Program-made: the position numbers and the translations under genes
Part shown: in pieces, positions 5,022 through 8,017 of the stretch
How the letters are laid out: each line of letters starts with the position of its first letter
How positions within the stretch are numbered: position 1 is the stretch's first letter
DNA from: JASFWK01 sp050049355
Lineage (GTDB): Bacteria > Chloroflexota > Anaerolineae > B4-G1 > DUEL01
Direction of reading: 5' to 3'
Assembly (NCBI GenBank): GCA_050049355.1
Contig: JASFWK010000097.1
Span: 1-8,017, forward strand
DNA length: 8,017 nt
The notes under the pieces: generated by a model
Seen by the model: the letters and a program-made list of their open reading frames with translations, nothing else
Told to the model about the DNA's origin: nothing
Database searches by the model: none

Positions 5022-6338
5022 ATGACCTCACGATTGGAGCCGGATCGCGCTTACACTCGGATTGTCAACGCCTGGTGCATGTACGACTGGGCCAACTCGG
5101 CCTTTGCGACCACGATCATGGCCGCTATGTTTCCGCCCTTCTACCGATCATTGGTGAGAACCGCCGGCTTCGGCGAGGCGGAGGCGACGGCGTTCTGGGC
5201 CTACACCACCTCGCTCGCGCTGCTTCTGGTCGCGATCCTGGCCCCTGCCCTGGGAGCTATCTCCGACCACACCGGTGGCAAGAAGCGTTACGTCGCCCTC
5301 TTTGCCGCATTGGGGATCGTGGGGACGGGGCTATTCGCATTTCTCGGCGACGATACCTACATCTCAGGCTCGATCCTATTCATCATCGGCAACGTAGGAT
5401 TCGCCGGGGCCAACGTCTTCTACGAATCGTTGCTCCCCCATATCGCCCAAAGGGACGATATCGATCAGATCTCGACGCGGGGCTACGCGCTGGGCTACGT
5501 GGGTGGCGGCATCCTACTGGTCATCAACGTGCTATGGTACATGAAGCCCGAATGGTTCTTCATGCCGGACACGGGCTTTGCCCTGCGCGCCTCCTTCTTC
5601 AGCGTGTCAGTGTGGTGGGCGCTCTTCTCGATCCCGCTACTCCGCAGGGTACCCGAGCCACCAGTCGTGCACATCGGGCAGGAGGGTGTAGACGTCGTAC
5701 GGGCTGGATTCGGGCGGTTGGCTCAAACCTTCCGCCACCTCAGGCGCTACAAGCAGCTGCTCCTCTTCTTGATCGCCTTCTGGCTCTATAACGATGGCAT
5801 TGGCACCATCATCAAGATGGCAACCGCCTACGGGGATGAGATCGGCATCGAGCTAACCGACATGACAGTTGCTCTCATCATCACCCAGTTCGTGGGCATC
5901 CCCTTCTCGTTTGCATTCGGCTGGCTCGCCCGGCGCCTCGGCACGAAGCGCTCGATTCTCCTGGGGCTGGGTGTCTACACGCTCGTCTCGATCGCTGGCT
6001 ACTTCATGCAGACAGCCACTCACTTCTACATCCTGGCTTTCGCCGTAGGGACGGTGCAAGGGGGTACACAGGCACTCAGTCGCTCGCTGTACGGAGCCAT
6101 GGTTCCCAAGAGCCAGTCGGCGGAGTTCTTCGGCTTCTTTAGCACCAGCTCCAAGTTCGCCGGAATCGCTGGGCCGCTGCTCTTTGGCGCGATCAGTCTG
6201 ATCGCCGGGGGCAGTCGCTTGAGCATCATCTCTCTGATCATCTTCTTCCTTGTGGGGGGCTTCCTGCTCACGCGAGTAGACGAGCACGAGGGCATCCGCG
6301 TGGCGAAGGAAGGAGATCGGGCAATAGGACTGGCCTAA
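5022..6338 (+). CDS. MFS transporter, UMF1 family (Atg22-like)
   Basis: This 438-residue integral membrane protein has about 12 hydrophobic segments and belongs to the UMF1 branch of the major facilitator superfamily, related to yeast vacuolar effluxer Atg22. Diagnostic blocks are MYDWANSAF at 20-28 in front of helix 1, the MFS motif A GAISDHTGGKKR at 78-89 between helices 2 and 3, and, in the second half, VQGGTQALSRS followed by SAEFFGFFSTSSKFAGIAGP. A charged loop of about 40 residues joins the two six-helix halves. Atg22 exports amino acids from the vacuole; substrates of bacterial members are mostly unknown, so efflux of an amino acid or other small metabolite is only a guess. It has its own promoter and is monocistronic as seen: the upstream neighbour is divergent and the downstream one convergent. 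The frame is intact. Confidence 0.9.
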   Translation: MTSRLEPDRAYTRIVNAWCMYDWANSAFATTIMAAMFPPFYRSLVRTAGFGEAEATAFWAYTTSLALLLVAILAPALGAISDHTGGKKRYVALFAALGIVGTGLFAFLGDDTYISGSILFIIGNVGFAGANVFYESLLPHIAQRDDIDQISTRGYALGYVGGGILLVINVLWYMKPEWFFMPDTGFALRASFFSVSVWWALFSIPLLRRVPEPPVVHIGQEGVDVVRAGFGRLAQTFRHLRRYKQLLLFLIAFWLYNDGIGTIIKMATAYGDEIGIELTDMTVALIITQFVGIPFSFAFGWLARRLGTKRSILLGLGVYTLVSIAGYFMQTATHFYILAFAVGTVQGGTQALSRSLYGAMVPKSQSAEFFGFFSTSSKFAGIAGPLLFGAISLIAGGSRLSIISLIIFFLVGGFLLTRVDEHEGIRVAKEGDRAIGLA

Positions 6339-6362
6339 GCCTCGAGCTTCGGAACCTCAACA

Positions 6363-6387
6363 GGGCGAGGCAGTGGATCGCCCCTTT
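6363..6387 (+). terminator. Possible terminator of the transporter gene
   Basis: GGGCGA (6363-6368) pairs with TCGCCC (6378-6383) around a nine-base loop, and CTTT follows. The hairpin starts 25 nt after the transporter stop codon. The stem is GC-rich but short, and the U run is only three bases, so it is a weak intrinsic terminator at best. Confidence 0.35.
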
Positions 6388-6404
6388 GGGAATCTCGCAG
6401 AGCC

Positions 6405-6439
6405 GGCAGGAGAACCGCGGGACAGGTCACCTTCCTGCC
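6405..6439. repeat. Hairpin in the convergent gap, no clear U tract
   Basis: GGCAGGA (6405-6411) pairs with TCCTGCC (6433-6439), seven base pairs around a 21-nt loop that contains the palindrome CCGCGG (6415-6420). A second, longer-range pair AGCCGG (6401-6406) and CCGGCT (6461-6466) encloses it and shares two bases with it, so the two cannot both form fully. Neither strand has a good U run after the stem. It may still stall or protect the ends of the two convergent transcripts. Confidence 0.3.
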
Positions 6440-6478
6440 CTTGCGTGCGGGTTCGGCCTACCGGCTGAGCTGGAGATG

Positions 6479-8017
6479 CTAGTCTTTCTTGGAACTCCCC
6501 TCTTCAGCTATGGTGCGTCCCAGCACGTACCCCGCGATTCCTGAGAGTATGGAGACGGCCCCATTCGACTCGATACCCTCGCTCATCGCCAGGACCAGCA
6601 CGGCCTCGACGATGACGACGACGGCAACTCCTTCGATGACGAGCCGGAAGTACTGCGACTTCCACTGTCCCTTCCGCAGGATGAGCAGCGCTAGTCCGCC
6701 CATCGCCAGCAAAGCGGTGACTGCCGATACGCCCACCAGCACGATGATGGGGATCGTCTTCTCCCGCAGGAGTAGGGAGCTGCCGGTCTGCACCCCTCCC
6801 GCCTGTTGCGCGACGGGCTCGATGGTCATTGTCGTCTGCGCGCGATCCAACTCTACGCCCTCAATGGAGATAGCGGCTATGTTGACCGCCTCAATGGTCT
6901 CGTCAATTCCACTCCTCAGCCGTACTTTGTACGAGAGCGTCTGTTCGGTGTCCGGCTCCAGCGGATCCGTGAGTGACCACTCCACAGCTCCCTCCTTCTC
7001 GGCTCCTCCGCCGGAGATCTCGCTGACCTCGGCCACCACCCCTTCGTCGAAGTCATCGCGTACAACTACGCCCGACGCAGCGACCGTGCCCGAGTTGCGG
7101 ACGCGAATGGTGAAGCGAAGCGCATCGCCCGGTTCAATGGGACGACCGTTCAGATCCTCACGCTGTCGCCCGATGGTCAAGAGGGGCGTGCGCAAGATAA
7201 AGGAGTCGGACGCAGAAGCCGTCTCGACTTCGTCGGCACTCATCGTCGCCCAGCCGGTCACCTCGACGTCGCCCTCAGAGAGCGTCGACTTCAGCGTGAC
7301 GTCGCAGCTCACCTCACCACTGGCCTGAGCCGGCACCGTTCCCAAGCTCCAACGTACCGCCGCGCCATCCAATTGGCCTTCGGTGGTGACGTTGTCTATC
7401 TGCTGCACAACCGTCTCGTCGAAAGTCGCTTCAATGACGAGGTTGGTCGCATCGGCTGTGCCGTTGTTGCCATAGCGAATGGTGTAGCACAGGGTATCGC
7501 CGGGGGCGACTTCACCCTCACCGTCCACTCGCTCCCGCTCTAGAGTCAGTGTCAACTGAGGTGCTCGCACCGTCAGCACCACTGTTGCTTCCACGGCCCC
7601 TTCAACGTTGTCAGCCTGCACCGAAGCGATGTTCGTGACCTCGGCGGTTCCGGCCTCAAAAGCCCCAGCAGCAGTGGCCTCGTAGGTGGCGCTCCAAGCG
7701 CCACCCGGGGGCAGATCTCCCAACTGCCAAGCGATGACGTCCCCGTCGTTCCGCGCTCCGGCAGATCCCAGATCGCTCTCGGAGACGACTTCGATGGCCG
7801 GCAGTGCCGCTTGGTCGTAGTCGTCATGGACCGTGACACTGGTGGCGGTGACGGTTCCCGTGTTGGTGACGAGAACCGTGAAGCGCACGCTCTGACCAGG
7901 GGCGATGTCTTCCTCGCCATCGACCGTCTTGACAATGGCCAACTCGGCCATATCCTCTTGCGCGCGCGGCGCTGCCAGGGTCGGTCGCAGCAGCAGCCCC
8001 ACGGCTACCAGCAGCGC
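6479..8017 (-). CDS. DUF11-repeat membrane protein, 5' end outside the window
   Basis: The visible part is 512 residues; the frame stays open to the right edge, so the true start lies beyond it. A GTG at 8002 is not the likely start, because the codons on both sides form one hydrophobic signal-peptide core (ALLVAVGLLL), followed by a polar stretch with possible cleavage near RAQ. Three DUF11-type beta-sandwich repeats follow (fragment residues about 24-151, 154-273, 278-398). Each opens with a strand, then PG plus a T(V/I) strand and NxGT: APGQSVRFTV, APGDTLCYTI, EPGDALRFTI. The C-terminus has three hydrophobic segments at about 421-447, 455-478 and a weaker one at 485-503, then a polar tail ending SSKKD. 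DUF11 repeats are common in bacterial and archaeal cell-surface proteins. A wall or envelope structural or adhesive role is inferred; no enzyme motif or sortase signal is seen. Confidence 0.8.
   Translation of the reverse strand, partial: ALLVAVGLLLRPTLAAPRAQEDMAELAIVKTVDGEEDIAPGQSVRFTVLVTNTGTVTATSVTVHDDYDQAALPAIEVVSESDLGSAGARNDGDVIAWQLGDLPPGGAWSATYEATAAGAFEAGTAEVTNIASVQADNVEGAVEATVVLTVRAPQLTLTLERERVDGEGEVAPGDTLCYTIRYGNNGTADATNLVIEATFDETVVQQIDNVTTEGQLDGAAVRWSLGTVPAQASGEVSCDVTLKSTLSEGDVEVTGWATMSADEVETASASDSFILRTPLLTIGRQREDLNGRPIEPGDALRFTIRVRNSGTVAASGVVVRDDFDEGVVAEVSEISGGGAEKEGAVEWSLTDPLEPDTEQTLSYKVRLRSGIDETIEAVNIAAISIEGVELDRAQTTMTIEPVAQQAGGVQTGSSLLLREKTIPIIVLVGVSAVTALLAMGGLALLILRKGQWKSQYFRLVIEGVAVVVIVEAVLVLAMSEGIESNGAVSILSGIAGYVLGRTIAEEGSSKKD

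Noticed and set aside
6489..7328. Plus-strand frame of 279 codons opposite the DUF11 gene
   Set aside because: It is serine/threonine-rich shadow sequence; the minus-strand frame carries the repeats and membrane segments and runs to the window edge.
1..8017. CRISPR array, insertion sequence, tRNA or rRNA, prophage
   Set aside because: There are no regularly spaced direct repeats, no transposase or terminal inverted repeats, no tRNA cloverleaf or conserved rRNA segments, and no phage genes on either strand.

Overview
This is a GC-rich bacterial chromosomal window, probably from an anaerobe or facultative anaerobe. It carries a complete four-gene 2-oxoacid:ferredoxin oxidoreductase operon, followed by an unrelated group of envelope and transport genes. 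Shine-Dalgarno sequences are strong and sigma70-like promoter boxes are present. The four-subunit POR, a UMF1-type transporter, a DUF2330 protein and a multi-repeat DUF11 membrane protein together would fit Chloroflexota (Anaerolineae-like). That placement is inference from gene content only; there is no rRNA or other marker here.

Layout. Positions 1-543 hold no convincing gene. They contain a near-consensus promoter firing leftward off the edge, a weak rightward promoter candidate, several small hairpins and a strong intrinsic terminator (461-494) that sits only 49 nt before the first POR gene. Positions 544-3646 are the operon porG-porD-porA-porB (gamma, delta, alpha, beta) on the + strand, with gaps of 39, 3 and 10 nt and ribosome binding sites that touch or overlap the preceding stop codons of the last two genes. 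A perfect 12-bp stem at 3679-3714 separates porB from a convergent minus-strand gene. That gene (3741-4826) encodes a secreted or anchored DUF2330 protein with a CCSCC cluster before its C-terminal hydrophobic segment. A 195-nt divergent intergenic region holds an extended -10 promoter for the next + strand gene, a 12-helix UMF1-family MFS transporter (5022-6338). A 140-nt convergent gap with hairpins follows. The window ends in the 3' part of a minus-strand gene (6479-8017, 5' end missing) for a protein with three DUF11 repeats and three C-terminal hydrophobic segments.

How the genes work together. The four POR subunits form one enzyme: TPP-dependent oxidative decarboxylation of pyruvate or a related 2-oxoacid on the alpha/beta subunits, acyl-CoA formation, and electron exit through three [4Fe-4S] clusters (one in beta, two in delta) to ferredoxin. 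The right half does not obviously belong to that pathway. It contains two exported proteins of poorly known function either side of a transporter, each with its own transcription unit. Nothing mobile, no CRISPR array and no tRNA or rRNA was seen. I found no clear new biological system; the least explained elements are the terminator-bearing leader before porG and the two exported proteins.
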